A stretch of DNA of 64,000 bases from Clostridium sp. UBA701 (GTDB lineage Bacteria > Bacillota > Clostridia > Clostridiales > Clostridiaceae), in the NCBI GenBank assembly GCA_002298125.1, contig DBMJ01000016.1, forward strand, positions 330,902-394,901, read 5' to 3'. Every line of letters starts with the position of its first letter. Position 1 is the stretch's first letter. The notes under the pieces were generated by a model. That model saw only the letters and a program-made list of their open reading frames with translations. It did not search any database and was not told the DNA's origin. Positions 54,909 through 63,809 of the stretch are shown piece by piece. The position numbers and the translations under genes are program-made.

Positions 54909-55319
54909 ATGTTTGGTATTATACTTATTTCTCATGGTGAATTGGCTGCAGAATTTTTAAATACCTGCACTCTCATAGCAGGTGTGCAAAAAAATATTGA
55001 GGCCATAGGACTTTATAGTGATGAGAGCAGAGAGGATATGCAAAGGAAGCTTAAGGCTGCAGCAGATAGGCTCTATACAGAGGAAGGTCTGCTGATACTA
55101 GCAGACTTATATGGAGGAACTCCTTGTAATGCAGCCATTTTAGAGCTTTTAAAGAACTATGAGAAAATTAAAATTCTTACAGGGCTTAATCTTTCAATGC
55201 TGTTAGAGGCAGTAATACATAGAGAAAATTTAAGAGAGGCCTCTGCATTAATAAAAGAAACAGGCAGGGAGGGTATAACTGATATTATGGATTGCCTTTA
55301 CTTAGACTGCGATGAGTAA
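54909..55319 (+). CDS. PTS EIIA component, mannose family
   Basis: A 136-residue EIIA(Man) domain with the phosphoacceptor His in IILISHGELAAEF and the LADLYGGTPCNAA motif. ATG 54909 follows GGAGGAGGGG. It takes phosphate from HPr and is the first gene of a split IIA-IIC-IID-IIB set. Confidence 0.92.
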   Translation: MFGIILISHGELAAEFLNTCTLIAGVQKNIEAIGLYSDESREDMQRKLKAAADRLYTEEGLLILADLYGGTPCNAAILELLKNYEKIKILTGLNLSMLLEAVIHRENLREASALIKETGREGITDIMDCLYLDCDE

Positions 55320-55398
55320 AGCTACATAAGGATTATCTAATGTATTGTGAGGGGGGAAAGGAAGTACAAAACCATAATAAATTAAAGGAGGTATCAAA

Positions 55399-56169
55399 AT
55401 GGACATCAATGTGTTTCAGATTATTGCACTGACTATCTATGCATTTGTAGCAACCTTTGACATGCTGGAAACTGATATAGGTCTATCTAAACCTATACAG
55501 GCAGGCTTTTTTACCGGACTCATCATGGGAGATATAACCTTAGGCTTAGCCGTTGGAGCAACACTTCAGCTGATGATTTTAGGAGTTGGCACCTATGGTG
55601 GAGCATCTATTCCTGATTTTATGACGGGTGCAATTATAGGTACAGCCTTTGGAGTTATTTCAGGAAAGGGCTTAGAGTTTGCTATTGGCTTGGCAGTTCC
55701 TATTGGCTTATTTTTGGTGCAGTTAGATGTACTTGCAAGATTTACAAATACCTACTTTCAACATAGAGCGGACAGGTACGCAGAGGAGGCTAATACCCGG
55801 GGTATAGAGAGGATGAATATACTAGGAGTTCTGCCCTGGGGATTATCAAGAGCTATTCCGGTATGCTTGGCACTGATATTTGGTACTGATATTGTTCAAG
55901 GACTATTAAAAATATTCCCAGACTGGCTCATGGGGGGACTCAGAGTTGCAGGCGGTATACTGCCGGCACTAGGTATTGCAATATTATTAAAGTATTTACC
56001 AACAAAGAAGTACTTTGCCTATATTATAATCGGCTTTATCATTGCAGCTTATCTTAAGATATCCATGGTTGGAGTCGCACTGGCAGGACTTGCTTTGGCA
56101 TTCATAGTTTATCAGAGAAATGAAAACAGTAAAGATATGACTATGGGAGGTGTTGGAGAAGATGAGTGA
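55399..56169 (+). CDS. PTS EIIC component, mannose family
   Basis: A 256-residue membrane subunit with LSKPIQAGFFTGLIMGDI, GVGTYGGASIPD and several long hydrophobic helices, the EIIC(Man/Sor) pattern. AAAGGAGG precedes the ATG. Its last 8 bases overlap the EIID gene. Confidence 0.93.
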   Translation: MDINVFQIIALTIYAFVATFDMLETDIGLSKPIQAGFFTGLIMGDITLGLAVGATLQLMILGVGTYGGASIPDFMTGAIIGTAFGVISGKGLEFAIGLAVPIGLFLVQLDVLARFTNTYFQHRADRYAEEANTRGIERMNILGVLPWGLSRAIPVCLALIFGTDIVQGLLKIFPDWLMGGLRVAGGILPALGIAILLKYLPTKKYFAYIIIGFIIAAYLKISMVGVALAGLALAFIVYQRNENSKDMTMGGVGEDE

Positions 56170-56965
56170 TGAGAAGAGCAAAATTACTCAAAAGGATCTT
56201 TGGAAGGTCAATCTAAGATGGCTTATGGCAGGTCAGCTGGGCTGGAATTATGAGAGAATGCAAGGACTTCCATACTGCTATTCCATGATCCCAATACTAA
56301 AAAAGCTATACCCGGATAGGGAGGAGCTTAAAAAAGCGCTTAAACTGCATCTACAGTTCTACAATACAGAACCTGACATGTCTCATCTTATCCTTGGTGC
56401 TAACATTGCCATAGAGGAAGAGAAGGGTATGGAGTCAAAAGAGGCCATTACTGGTATCAAGACTGGACTTATGGGCCCCTTTGCCGGAGTTGGAGATACA
56501 ATTTTTGGAGTTATAGCAGGGACAGTTTTTGGTTCTATTGCTGCATACATGGCTCTAAATGGGAATTCACTTGGCATATGGATTTGGACAATTTGGCTGG
56601 TGTTTAGATGGATACTCAGATGGTGGTTTATAAATCTAGGCTATAAGCAGGGGTCAAAGCTTGTAACTACTCTTAGCGGTAAATTAAAGAATATAACAGA
56701 AGCCGCTAACATCTTAGGATTAACAGTAATAGGTGCCTTAATTCCAACAGTGGTAAGAGCTAATGTGCCTTATGTATTTGAATCAGGAAAGGTTACCATG
56801 AAGCTTCAGGAGATATTAAATCAGATTATGCCTGCAATTATCCCTGTAGCATTGGTAGCAATTGTATATTGGGCACTTGGCAAAAAGAAGATGAATTCTA
56901 CCAAGGCAATATTGCTGCTTATGATTCTTGCCATAATCCTGTTTAATTTAAAAGTATTAGGATGA
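56162..56965 (+). CDS. PTS EIID component, mannose family
   Basis: A 267-residue EIID(Man) protein with QLGWNYERMQGLPYCYSMIP, GLMGPFAGVGDTIF (the family signature) and FVNLGYKQGSK-like FINLGYKQGSKLV. ATG 56162 is preferred over TTG 56150 because GGAGGTG precedes it and it overlaps the EIIC stop. With EIIC it forms the channel. Confidence 0.93.
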   Translation: MSDEKSKITQKDLWKVNLRWLMAGQLGWNYERMQGLPYCYSMIPILKKLYPDREELKKALKLHLQFYNTEPDMSHLILGANIAIEEEKGMESKEAITGIKTGLMGPFAGVGDTIFGVIAGTVFGSIAAYMALNGNSLGIWIWTIWLVFRWILRWWFINLGYKQGSKLVTTLSGKLKNITEAANILGLTVIGALIPTVVRANVPYVFESGKVTMKLQEILNQIMPAIIPVALVAIVYWALGKKKMNSTKAILLLMILAIILFNLKVLG

Positions 56966-56970
56966 TATTA

Positions 56971-57008
56971 ATAAAGTATTGCAGCTGCCAATTGCTGCAA
57001 TACTTTAT
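56971..57008 (+). terminator. Intra-operon hairpin between EIID and EIIB genes
   Basis: AAAGTATTGCAGC and GCTGCAATACTTT pair perfectly around an 8-base loop, followed by a T-containing tail. Probably a partial terminator that lowers expression of EIIB and the SIS gene relative to the membrane subunits. Confidence 0.7.
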
Positions 57009-57040
57009 TTCAAAATCTAGAATAATAGGAGGAGAGGACT

Positions 57041-57529
57041 ATGCCAATCATTCACATAAGAATAGATGATAGATTAATTCATGGCCAGGTGGCAGCCTTT
57101 TGGTGCAATTCTCTAAATGCAAATAGGATAATGGTGGCTAACGATGAGGTTGCAAAGGATGAGATGCAGAAAAGCCTGCTTAGAATGGTAGCCCCTTCTG
57201 GGGTTAGAACCTCCATTATCACAAAGGAGATGGCTGCTAAAAACTTAGCAGCAGGAAAATATGACAATGAAAGGGTGCTTTTAATACTAAAATCTCCAAA
57301 GGATGCACTAGAGCTTATGGAAATGGGAGTAGATATCACTCTTATAAATGTGGGAAATATGGCCCACCACGATGGTACCATTCAAATAAAAAAGTCCATA
57401 AATGTTTCCAGGGAGGACATTGAAAGCTTCGAAAGGCTCAACGAAAAAGGGGTTAAGCTTACCTCTATAATGGTTCCTGACGAGCCAAGGTCCAACCTTA
57501 TGGATTACTTAAAGAAGGCACAAAAATAG
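57041..57529 (+). CDS. PTS EIIB component, mannose family
   Basis: A 162-residue EIIB(Man/Sor) protein with RIDDRLIHGQVAAFW, which carries the phosphoacceptor His, and VGNMAHHDG. AGGAGGAG precedes the ATG. It phosphorylates the sugar passing through EIIC/EIID. Confidence 0.93.
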   Translation: MPIIHIRIDDRLIHGQVAAFWCNSLNANRIMVANDEVAKDEMQKSLLRMVAPSGVRTSIITKEMAAKNLAAGKYDNERVLLILKSPKDALELMEMGVDITLINVGNMAHHDGTIQIKKSINVSREDIESFERLNEKGVKLTSIMVPDEPRSNLMDYLKKAQK

Positions 57530-57540
57530 GAGGGGATACT

Positions 57541-58248
57541 ATGAGCTGTGAACTATATTTTGATGTAATTATAGATCTGATGGAGGAAATAAGAGCTACT
57601 CAAAAGGATAACATAAGGTCAGCAGCGGAGATAGTAGCACAATCTATTATGTCAGGAGGAATACTGCAGGCTTTTGGAAGCGGGCACTCCTTAGCTGCAG
57701 CCATAGAGATATGCGGAAGGGCTGGCGGGCTGATTCCAACAAAATTCATTGAAGACAGCTCAAGGGGTATATACGAAACCATAGAGGGAGTTGGTACAAA
57801 GCTCATGGAAATGTCGGATTTTAGAGAGCAGGACTGCCTTGTACTCATATCAAATTCGGGAAGAAACCCCTTTAGCATTGAGATTGCCGATTATGCTAAA
57901 AAGTGCGGGGTAAAAATCATTGTAGTTACCTCACTTGAAGTGTCAAAGACCATGACTTCAAGGCATTCCTCAGGTAAAAAGCTTTATGAATTTGCAGATG
58001 TAGTGTTAGATAACAGGGTAGCTGAGGGAGATGCTTCAATAAAGCTTGAGGGCATGCCTGTTAAGGTATGCGGAACCTCCTCCATTGCAGCAGCACTGCT
58101 TTTAAACAGCACTATATTAGAAGCTATAGAAATTATGCTTTCTAAGGGATATGTTCCTCCTGTTTTTATGAGTGCTAATGTGGATGGAGGACCGGAGTTT
58201 AACAAAAGACTAACAGATAAATATGCAGACAGGCTACGAAGAAAATAA
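57541..58248 (+). CDS. SIS-domain protein (UPF0309-type sugar-phosphate isomerase/deglycase family)
   Basis: A 235-residue single SIS-domain protein: GGILQAFGSGHSLAAAIEI, SSRGIYETIEGVG, LVLISNSGRNPFSIEIA and VVTSLEVS, the sugar-phosphate-binding folds of isomerases and of Gfr/Frl deglycases. The UPF0309 group has no fixed activity. It starts 12 bases after EIIB, so it most likely acts on the sugar phosphate delivered by this PTS. The substrate is not known. Confidence 0.82.
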   Translation: MSCELYFDVIIDLMEEIRATQKDNIRSAAEIVAQSIMSGGILQAFGSGHSLAAAIEICGRAGGLIPTKFIEDSSRGIYETIEGVGTKLMEMSDFREQDCLVLISNSGRNPFSIEIADYAKKCGVKIIVVTSLEVSKTMTSRHSSGKKLYEFADVVLDNRVAEGDASIKLEGMPVKVCGTSSIAAALLLNSTILEAIEIMLSKGYVPPVFMSANVDGGPEFNKRLTDKYADRLRRK

Positions 58249-58254
58249 TACAAT

Positions 58255-58283
58255 AAAAAATGAGCATTGCTCATTTTTTTTCG
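58255..58283 (+). terminator. Rho-independent terminator
   Basis: AAAAAATGAGC and GCTCATTTTTT with a short loop and extended T tract close the mannose-family PTS operon. Confidence 0.9.
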
Positions 58284-58330
58284 TGTAATATAGGTAGAAT
58301 AAGATATAATTAATATATTAAAGGAAATGG

Positions 58331-58885
58331 ATGTGTGATTACATGGAAGTACTGCAGAATATAGACATGAATATACTAAAGCTTATAAATACTCATACCC
58401 ACAACCCTATCTTTGATTGGCTCATGCCAATAATAAGCACTCTAGGCAATGGGGGAGTCATATGGATAGCTATTGCACTGCTCCTTTTAAGTATAAAAAA
58501 ATACCGCAGAATCGGTATATTAACCTTATTATCTCTTGGAATTACCGCACTTTTAGGAGAAGGAATAATAAAAAACCTAGTTCAAAGACCCAGGCCCTTT
58601 ACAGCAATACCAAGCATCAGCCTGCTAATTAATGCACCTATATCCTACTCCTTTCCCTCAGGGCATACTGCCTCCTCCTTTGCAGCTGCATTAATTTTAA
58701 GCCGTTATTTTAAAAGCTTAAGAATTTACATATGGATTATGGCATGTGCCATGGCTTTTTCTAGAATGTATCTTTATGTACATTACCCAATAGACATACT
58801 GGGAGGAATAGCTCTTGGAACCTTAGTAAGTGCTGTAGTTTTGCGGGGTAATGCTAAAATACTTGAACATAGAAAAAGTATTTAA
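58331..58885 (+). CDS. PAP2-family membrane phosphatase
   Basis: A 184-residue (or 180 from ATG 58343) polytopic protein with the three phosphatase motifs: KNLVQRPRPF (KX6RP), YSFPSGHTASS (PSGH) and SRMYLYVHYPIDILGG (SRX5HX3D). These are typical of undecaprenyl-pyrophosphate phosphatases of the BcrC type and of PAP2 lipid phosphatases. AAGGAAATGG precedes ATG 58331. If BcrC-like it would add to bacitracin tolerance, which fits but does not depend on the Bce operon at the left end. Confidence 0.9.
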   Translation: MCDYMEVLQNIDMNILKLINTHTHNPIFDWLMPIISTLGNGGVIWIAIALLLLSIKKYRRIGILTLLSLGITALLGEGIIKNLVQRPRPFTAIPSISLLINAPISYSFPSGHTASSFAAALILSRYFKSLRIYIWIMACAMAFSRMYLYVHYPIDILGGIALGTLVSAVVLRGNAKILEHRKSI

Positions 58886-58886
58886 T

Positions 58887-58934
58887 AAAGCGAGAACTCA
58901 GGAATTTTTAGACTCCTGAGTTCTCGCTTTTATA
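58887..58934. terminator. Bidirectional terminator
   Basis: AAAGCGAGAACTCAGGA pairs perfectly with TCCTGAGTTCTCGCTTT around a 10-base loop, with T residues on both strands. It lies between the convergent PAP2 and TPR genes. Confidence 0.95.
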
Positions 58935-58937
58935 GCA

Positions 58938-59954
58938 TTATGGAATAAGCTTATTAGATGGTATATCCAGCTCATGAAGCTTTCCGGTAAGTATCTCTAC
59001 ATAATAATATCCAAGGGTGGTAATCTGAGAGGAGTGATCTTGATATACCCTGATTACATAGTAATCCACACCATTTCTAGTTTCTTTCCCATCATTCATA
59101 ACAGAGTAGTTACTATACTTATTGCTGGCGGATTTAGCTACTAATTCACGAGCTTGAGCTTCTGTGACAGGGCTAGCAGCACTAGCTTTTGCCTGCTCCT
59201 CCCTCTTTTTAGCTTCCTGATAATCCTTCTTAAGTTTTTGAGCATCTGCATCATTTGGCATTTGAGCTAATAGCTTATCTAATATTCTCATGGCCTCATC
59301 ATACTTTTTAGAGTTTCCCAAGGACTTTGCTTGCTGCATAAGTGAGGCAGCATATAGCTTTTTACACTCCTCCGCCTTAGCTTGAGAATTCTTGAAGTTT
59401 TCAGCATCTTCTTTTACTACCTTAGAGAAGTATTTAATTGCCTCAAGATAATTTTTCTGCTCCATAAGCTTTAAGGCTGCCTGATAATTTTCTCTGGAAG
59501 CCCTTATGCTCCTTGCCTTAACAAGGGCATCCTTTAAGAGGTTTAAATCTGCAGAAGGAGAGAGAATCCCAATCTCATAGATAAGTCTTTCTGCCTCAGG
59601 TATTTTTAACTGCTTCATAAATAGCTTTGCTAATTCTTCTCTAGCAGCGATATTCTTTGGACAGCATCTTAAAAACTTCTTCAGTTGGGCTTCACCCTTG
59701 TCCTCACTTCCTATAGAGATGTAAAGAGCGGATAAGGAGAGATGTGCCTTTTCATTTTTTTCATCTATGCTTAGGGCTTTTTGAAAGAATTGTACTGCCT
59801 CATCAGTTTTTCCCTTCTGCATACAGCTTTTCCCCTTCGACACATACCTCTCAGTACGAGCGACGGGTCTAAAGTATAAATAGGCTATAAGAGAGAGTGC
59901 TGCCAGTAGGATTACACCTGCTGAAGTAATAATAATATATTTTTTACTCAACAT
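58938..59954 (-). CDS. Membrane-anchored TPR-repeat protein with PepSY-like C-terminus
   Basis: A 338-residue protein with an N-terminal anchor (YIIITSAGVILLAALSLIAYLY) and then TPR-like helical repeats (TDEAVQFFQKALSIDEKNEKA; NYLEAIKYFSKVVKEDAENF; KYDEAMRILDKLLAQMPNDA). A charged Ala/Lys/Glu linker leads to a C-terminal beta domain (DYYVIRVY to YYYVEILTGKLHELD) that resembles a PepSY-type fold. The bulk is probably outside the membrane. AGGAGGTT precedes the ATG. Role unknown; likely envelope-associated scaffolding. Confidence 0.75.
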   Translation of the reverse strand: MLSKKYIIITSAGVILLAALSLIAYLYFRPVARTERYVSKGKSCMQKGKTDEAVQFFQKALSIDEKNEKAHLSLSALYISIGSEDKGEAQLKKFLRCCPKNIAAREELAKLFMKQLKIPEAERLIYEIGILSPSADLNLLKDALVKARSIRASRENYQAALKLMEQKNYLEAIKYFSKVVKEDAENFKNSQAKAEECKKLYAASLMQQAKSLGNSKKYDEAMRILDKLLAQMPNDADAQKLKKDYQEAKKREEQAKASAASPVTEAQARELVAKSASNKYSNYSVMNDGKETRNGVDYYVIRVYQDHSSQITTLGYYYVEILTGKLHELDIPSNKLIP

Positions 59955-60087
59955 AACCTCCTGTGCTTGTACATGTATTTCTCTACATAATTATGCAAAA
60001 TAATATCATATAATACCAACAGTACTGGAAAAACAGTGCTGTTAGTGATAAAATCTTATAGATAATTTCTAGATAAGGAGTGTGACT

Positions 60088-61449
60088 ATGAAAAAAGGAA
60101 GTAATGTAGATTTAACCATAGATTATATTAAGTTTCCATCAACAGGAGTTGGTGAGGCAGAGGACTGCAAGGTATTGGTGAAAAATGCAGTGCCAGGACA
60201 AAAGCTTAGGGTTAGAATATCTAAAAAGAGAAAGGACAGAGCAGAGGGAAAGGTATTAGAGGTGCTGGAGAAGGCACCCTATGAGATAGAGGCACCATGT
60301 CCTCATTTTGGAGTGTGTGGAGGGTGCAGCTCTCAAAATGTACCCTATGAAATTCAGCTTAAACATAAGGAACAGCAGGTACTTGACCTATTTAATAAGG
60401 CAAACATAGCACTAGGAGATTATAAAGGCATAGAGGGCAGTCCTTTAGAATACGGTTATAGGAACAAGATGGAATTTTCCTTTGGAGACCATGAAAAGGG
60501 TGGAGAGCTTCAGCTTGGAATGCATTCAAAAGGCAGAAGCTTTGACGTTGTAACAGTTAACAGCTGTCTTCTAGTCGATGAGGACTATAGAACTGCACTA
60601 ATGCTCACCCTAGACTACTTTAGAAAAGCTGGACTGACTTATTACAGGATAATTCAAAGACAGGGTTACCTTAGAAATTTGGTTGTGCGAAAGACAAAGA
60701 ACACAGAAGAGATAATGATAAACCTTGTAACAACTTCGCAAATAGATTTTGATTTGGAGGAGTATAAAGAATTATTACTAAAGGCTCCCTTTAAAGGAAA
60801 ACTAAAATCCATACTGCATACCGTAAACAACGCTTATGCAGATGCGGTAATTCCGGAGGAGATAAGGGTGCTTTATGGGGAAGACTTTATAACGGAGGAG
60901 CTCTTGGGCTTAAAATTTAAAATATCTCCCTTCTCCTTTTTTCAGACCAATACTCTAGGAGCAGAAAAACTCTATAGCATGGTGAGAGAGTATATAGGAG
61001 AGGAAGATAACAAGGTAGTTTTTGACCTCTATGCAGGCACAGGAACCATAGGGCAGATTGCAGCTCAAAAGGCAAAGGCAGTAATCGGCATAGAGCTTGT
61101 GGAGGAAGCAGTAAAAAGTGCCAATGAAAATGCAGCACTAAACGGACTTAATAACTGCACATTCCTAGCAGGTGACGTGGCAAAGGTAATAGCAGAGGTT
61201 AAGGAAAAACCAGAGGTAATTATACTTGATCCACCCAGGAGCGGTGTACATCCTACTGCCCTTGAATATGTGGTGAGGTTTAATGCTCCAGACATCATCT
61301 ACGTTTCCTGCAACCCTAAGACCTTGGTGGAGGACTTGAAATATCTAACTGAACAGGGCTATAGGGTGGTTAGTTCGAGAATTATGGATATGTTCCCAAA
61401 CACTCCGCACGTGGAGACGGTGTGTTGTCTACAAAGGGTGAATTGTTAA
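60088..61449 (+). CDS. rlmD: RNA (uracil-5-)-methyltransferase, RumA/RlmD family
   Basis: A 453-residue enzyme. A TRAM domain at about 5-60 is followed by Fe-S-type cysteines CPHFGVCGGCSSQN, the SAM loop FDLYAGTGTIGQIA, and catalytic motifs LDPPRSGVHPT and YVSCNPKTLVEDL (nucleophilic Cys). It should methylate U at position 5 in 23S rRNA, as in RlmCD-type Firmicute enzymes; the exact sites are not predictable. ATG 60088 follows AAGGAG. Monocistronic. Confidence 0.9.
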   Translation: MKKGSNVDLTIDYIKFPSTGVGEAEDCKVLVKNAVPGQKLRVRISKKRKDRAEGKVLEVLEKAPYEIEAPCPHFGVCGGCSSQNVPYEIQLKHKEQQVLDLFNKANIALGDYKGIEGSPLEYGYRNKMEFSFGDHEKGGELQLGMHSKGRSFDVVTVNSCLLVDEDYRTALMLTLDYFRKAGLTYYRIIQRQGYLRNLVVRKTKNTEEIMINLVTTSQIDFDLEEYKELLLKAPFKGKLKSILHTVNNAYADAVIPEEIRVLYGEDFITEELLGLKFKISPFSFFQTNTLGAEKLYSMVREYIGEEDNKVVFDLYAGTGTIGQIAAQKAKAVIGIELVEEAVKSANENAALNGLNNCTFLAGDVAKVIAEVKEKPEVIILDPPRSGVHPTALEYVVRFNAPDIIYVSCNPKTLVEDLKYLTEQGYRVVSSRIMDMFPNTPHVETVCCLQRVNC

Positions 61450-61525
61450 CAAGTAATAAATAATGTATATATTGATATTGTTAAAATTTTACTCGCTGGT
61501 TATATATAACAAAGGAGGATTTTTT

Positions 61526-61859
61526 ATGGCGAGAAAAAATTCAAAGTGGTCGGATAAAAAAATTAGAACGCTATCTTAAAGAAAAAAGAGCATTTGCTTA
61601 TTGCAGCAGCTTGACCAGCGTTATAATTCCGTATGGTGTAACGAGGATTGGAAAAGGAGCATTTGGAAAATGCAGTAATCTGACAAGCGTTATAATTCCC
61701 AATAGCGTAGTCACCATAGAATTTAAAGCATTTTATAATTGTAAAAATCTGATAAGTGAAACAATTCCGGAAAGTGTAACGGAAATAGGAGAAGATGTAT
61801 TTTATGGATGTAACTTACTCCCGAAAACCGGACCATTACTGGTGTTAGCAAACTTATAA
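61526..61859 (+). pseudogene. Frameshifted BspA-type leucine-rich-repeat fragment
   Basis: A good start (AAAGGAGG, ATG 61526) opens MARKNSKWSDKK and stops at 61579. In a second frame, reading KKLERYLKEKR from about 61562 and continuing to 61859, lie three LRR_5 units: AFAYCSSLTSVIIPYGVTRI, AFGKCSNLTSVIIPNSVVTI and AFYNCKNLISETIPESVTEI. A one-base change near the A-run at 61558-61564 would fuse the two. The repeats end abruptly (NLLPKTGPLLVLANL). Such proteins are usually much longer, so this is a degraded or deleted copy. Confidence 0.65.
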
Positions 61860-62085
61860 TATGGAATAAGGATATTTAAAAAAATATGAATAAAATCAAT
61901 TTTAATTGAAAATAAACATCATGACAGGGATGCCCTTTGGTTCCTGTTTTTCATCGGACAGATAGGATATTTTATTATTGATTCCCTAATATAACAGATG
62001 ATGTACTTAAAAAAACGTATGAACAATATAATTAACATAGGAATGTAAATGATAAACTATTTTACATTACATGCGGGGGTAAATT

Positions 62086-63159
62086 ATGAAATATTCGAAC
62101 ATACTTATTAAGTATCTGAAGTCAATTTATGAATTAGAAAAAGAGTGTTATGTATGGGAGGGCTTGATAAAGGCTGAAGGTTTTAAATCCTGGCCGGAGG
62201 TTCCTATGCCAAATAGGCCGGTTCTTATTCCCTATACGGAATGTCCTAAGAAACGCTCTTGGAGTTCACATGTAATTTTTTCTATTTGCAGCGCATTATT
62301 TACGACGGGTATTGTTTCACTTATATTATTTGTCATATTATTCCTTTTTGTAGGCTGGGTTTATGACCAAAAAGGTATGAGGATGAATGAAATAGCATCT
62401 ATGTTCTTTGATTTATCTGTTAAGATTGGTTGCTTGTTATTTTTACTAGGGTCTTTTTTCCTAATCATAAGTAAACCAAAGAAGGATCGTATCATTAAAG
62501 AAAAATATGATCAGGAGCAGAAAAAAATTAAAAAAAAGAATGCGGAAGTGATGGCATTATATAACCAGGCTTTGGAAATAAGAAATGCTAAAGTGAAACA
62601 GAACGAACTTTCTCAACATATTTCTAGTGAGAATATGGCATTACTGAAAGCTAAGTATAATGATAGCAAGCTGCTTTTAAAAAAATACTATGATTTAAAC
62701 ATCCTTTATACTAATTATCGAGGCTTGGCAAGAGTAAGCAAATATTTAGAATTCCTTGAAAGCGGTATTTGCAGCTCATTGGAAGGAGGAGACGGAGCAT
62801 ATAAATTATGTGAACAAATGATTCTTAAAGAGATAGAAATCGAAAATCAAGGTATTATGATACAAAAATTATCTGAATTAGTACAGGGCATTAATGATAT
62901 GAACAAGACTAACCTTATGATGTATCGTGCACTTTGTGATGTAAATCAAAATATCACCCGTATTCAAGGCGGGTTTGAACAACAGAACCAACTTTTGAAA
63001 GGTATGCAATCTAATTTGGTATCACTAAAGCAAAATACACAGGCTACTGCTTACTTTTCAGAGATTACCGCAAAGAACAATCAGCTTTTAGTTGATTATG
63101 CAGAGTATAATGATTTTGCATTACGCCAAAAGAGACTTGAAGAAGGAAAGTATAATTAA
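62086..63159 (+). CDS. Unknown protein with two membrane helices and a coiled-coil tail
   Basis: A 357-residue protein that I do not recognise. It has a cytoplasmic-looking N-terminus (YLKSIYELEKECYVWEGL), two hydrophobic segments at about 67-95 and 110-130, a highly charged KKDRIIKEKYDQEQKK stretch predicted as coiled coil, and a long helical, Gln/Asn-rich C-terminus (LVQGINDMNKTNLMMY; GGFEQQNQLLKGMQSNLV). ATG 62086 follows GCGGGGG. It lies in a patchwork accessory region between an LRR fragment and an FtsX fragment, so it may be part of a mobile or contact-type module. Confidence 0.7.
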   Translation: MKYSNILIKYLKSIYELEKECYVWEGLIKAEGFKSWPEVPMPNRPVLIPYTECPKKRSWSSHVIFSICSALFTTGIVSLILFVILFLFVGWVYDQKGMRMNEIASMFFDLSVKIGCLLFLLGSFFLIISKPKKDRIIKEKYDQEQKKIKKKNAEVMALYNQALEIRNAKVKQNELSQHISSENMALLKAKYNDSKLLLKKYYDLNILYTNYRGLARVSKYLEFLESGICSSLEGGDGAYKLCEQMILKEIEIENQGIMIQKLSELVQGINDMNKTNLMMYRALCDVNQNITRIQGGFEQQNQLLKGMQSNLVSLKQNTQATAYFSEITAKNNQLLVDYAEYNDFALRQKRLEEGKYN

Positions 63160-63220
63160 ATGGACCTACTACATAACCAAATAATTTGTTTAGAAAAGCC
63201 GCGAGGAGATAAATGAAACC

Positions 63221-63376
63221 ATGATAGCGAATATGATAATCATATATAGTATTCTGGGATGTTGCTTAGTTATAATACAAATTTTCTTATCTTTAAGAAA
63301 AAACAGATATTTAGGCATGATTTTACCCACAGTTTCATTAATAGTTTCGCTTGTTGTAAGCTATATTATTATCTGA
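63221..63376 (+). CDS. Small membrane protein (51 residues)
   Basis: The ORF has an AGGAGA site and two hydrophobic stretches (MIIIYSILGCCLVIIQIFL; MILPTVSLIVSLVVSYIII) joined by a basic turn LRKNRY. It may be an intact small gene or the N-terminal stub of a larger membrane protein cut by the downstream junction. No family is recognised. Confidence 0.5.
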   Translation: MIANMIIIYSILGCCLVIIQIFLSLRKNRYLGMILPTVSLIVSLVVSYIII

Positions 63377-63417
63377 AGTTTATTGGAATTCGTTATCATA
63401 CTTTGACTGCTCATTGC

Positions 63418-63740
63418 ATCCATATATCCGCTTTTACGGACTTTTAAAGACAGTTGGTACCTCGCCACGTCAGCTGAAACTAATCGTAACTGGTCAGGCG
63501 CTCCGACTTGTGGTTGGATCAGTGCTTTCCTTTGCTGCAGTTCCCATGGCGCTTAACCTGTCTGATATGAAGACAGGCATCGAAATTTCCTTCAGTCACG
63601 TGATCTTTATCGTTGCAGCTTTTTTTGCACTGCTGACCACGCTGTTTGGAGCTGTTAAATCGTCACGGATGGCAGCAAAAATCTCTCCGGTCGAAGCGCT
63701 TCGCTTTACAGGAGCGCATAACGGAGGGAAAAGCAAGCCC
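63418..63740 (+). pseudogene. Fragment of an FtsX-like ABC permease, GC-richer than surroundings
   Basis: The frame reads YIRFYGLLKTVGTSPRQLKL and ends SRMAAKISPVEALRFTGAH, the classic C-terminal part of an FtsX block from an ABC antimicrobial-peptide permease. Upstream and downstream parts are missing: homology starts abruptly at about 63418 and ends at about 63735, before CCCCCCC. Base composition and codon use (CTCCGACTTGTG, GGAGCGCAT) are visibly more GC-rich than the rest of the window, pointing to foreign origin, for example Lachnospiraceae-like DNA. Confidence 0.75.
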
Positions 63741-63809
63741 CCCCTTCCTTTAAGGGGGTATATATTTCCGCAAAATCAATATTTATGCGTTTAGTATCAT
63801 CTTTCTATC

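Noticed and set aside
63259..63447. 62-residue plus-strand reading frame across the permease junction
   Set aside because: It overlaps the better small membrane ORF at 63221-63376 in another frame, has no ribosome site and crosses the junction into the FtsX fragment.
63414..63794. 126-residue reading frame as a complete gene
   Set aside because: It begins in mid-domain of an FtsX permease and ends in unrelated sequence after 63740, so it is a fragment.
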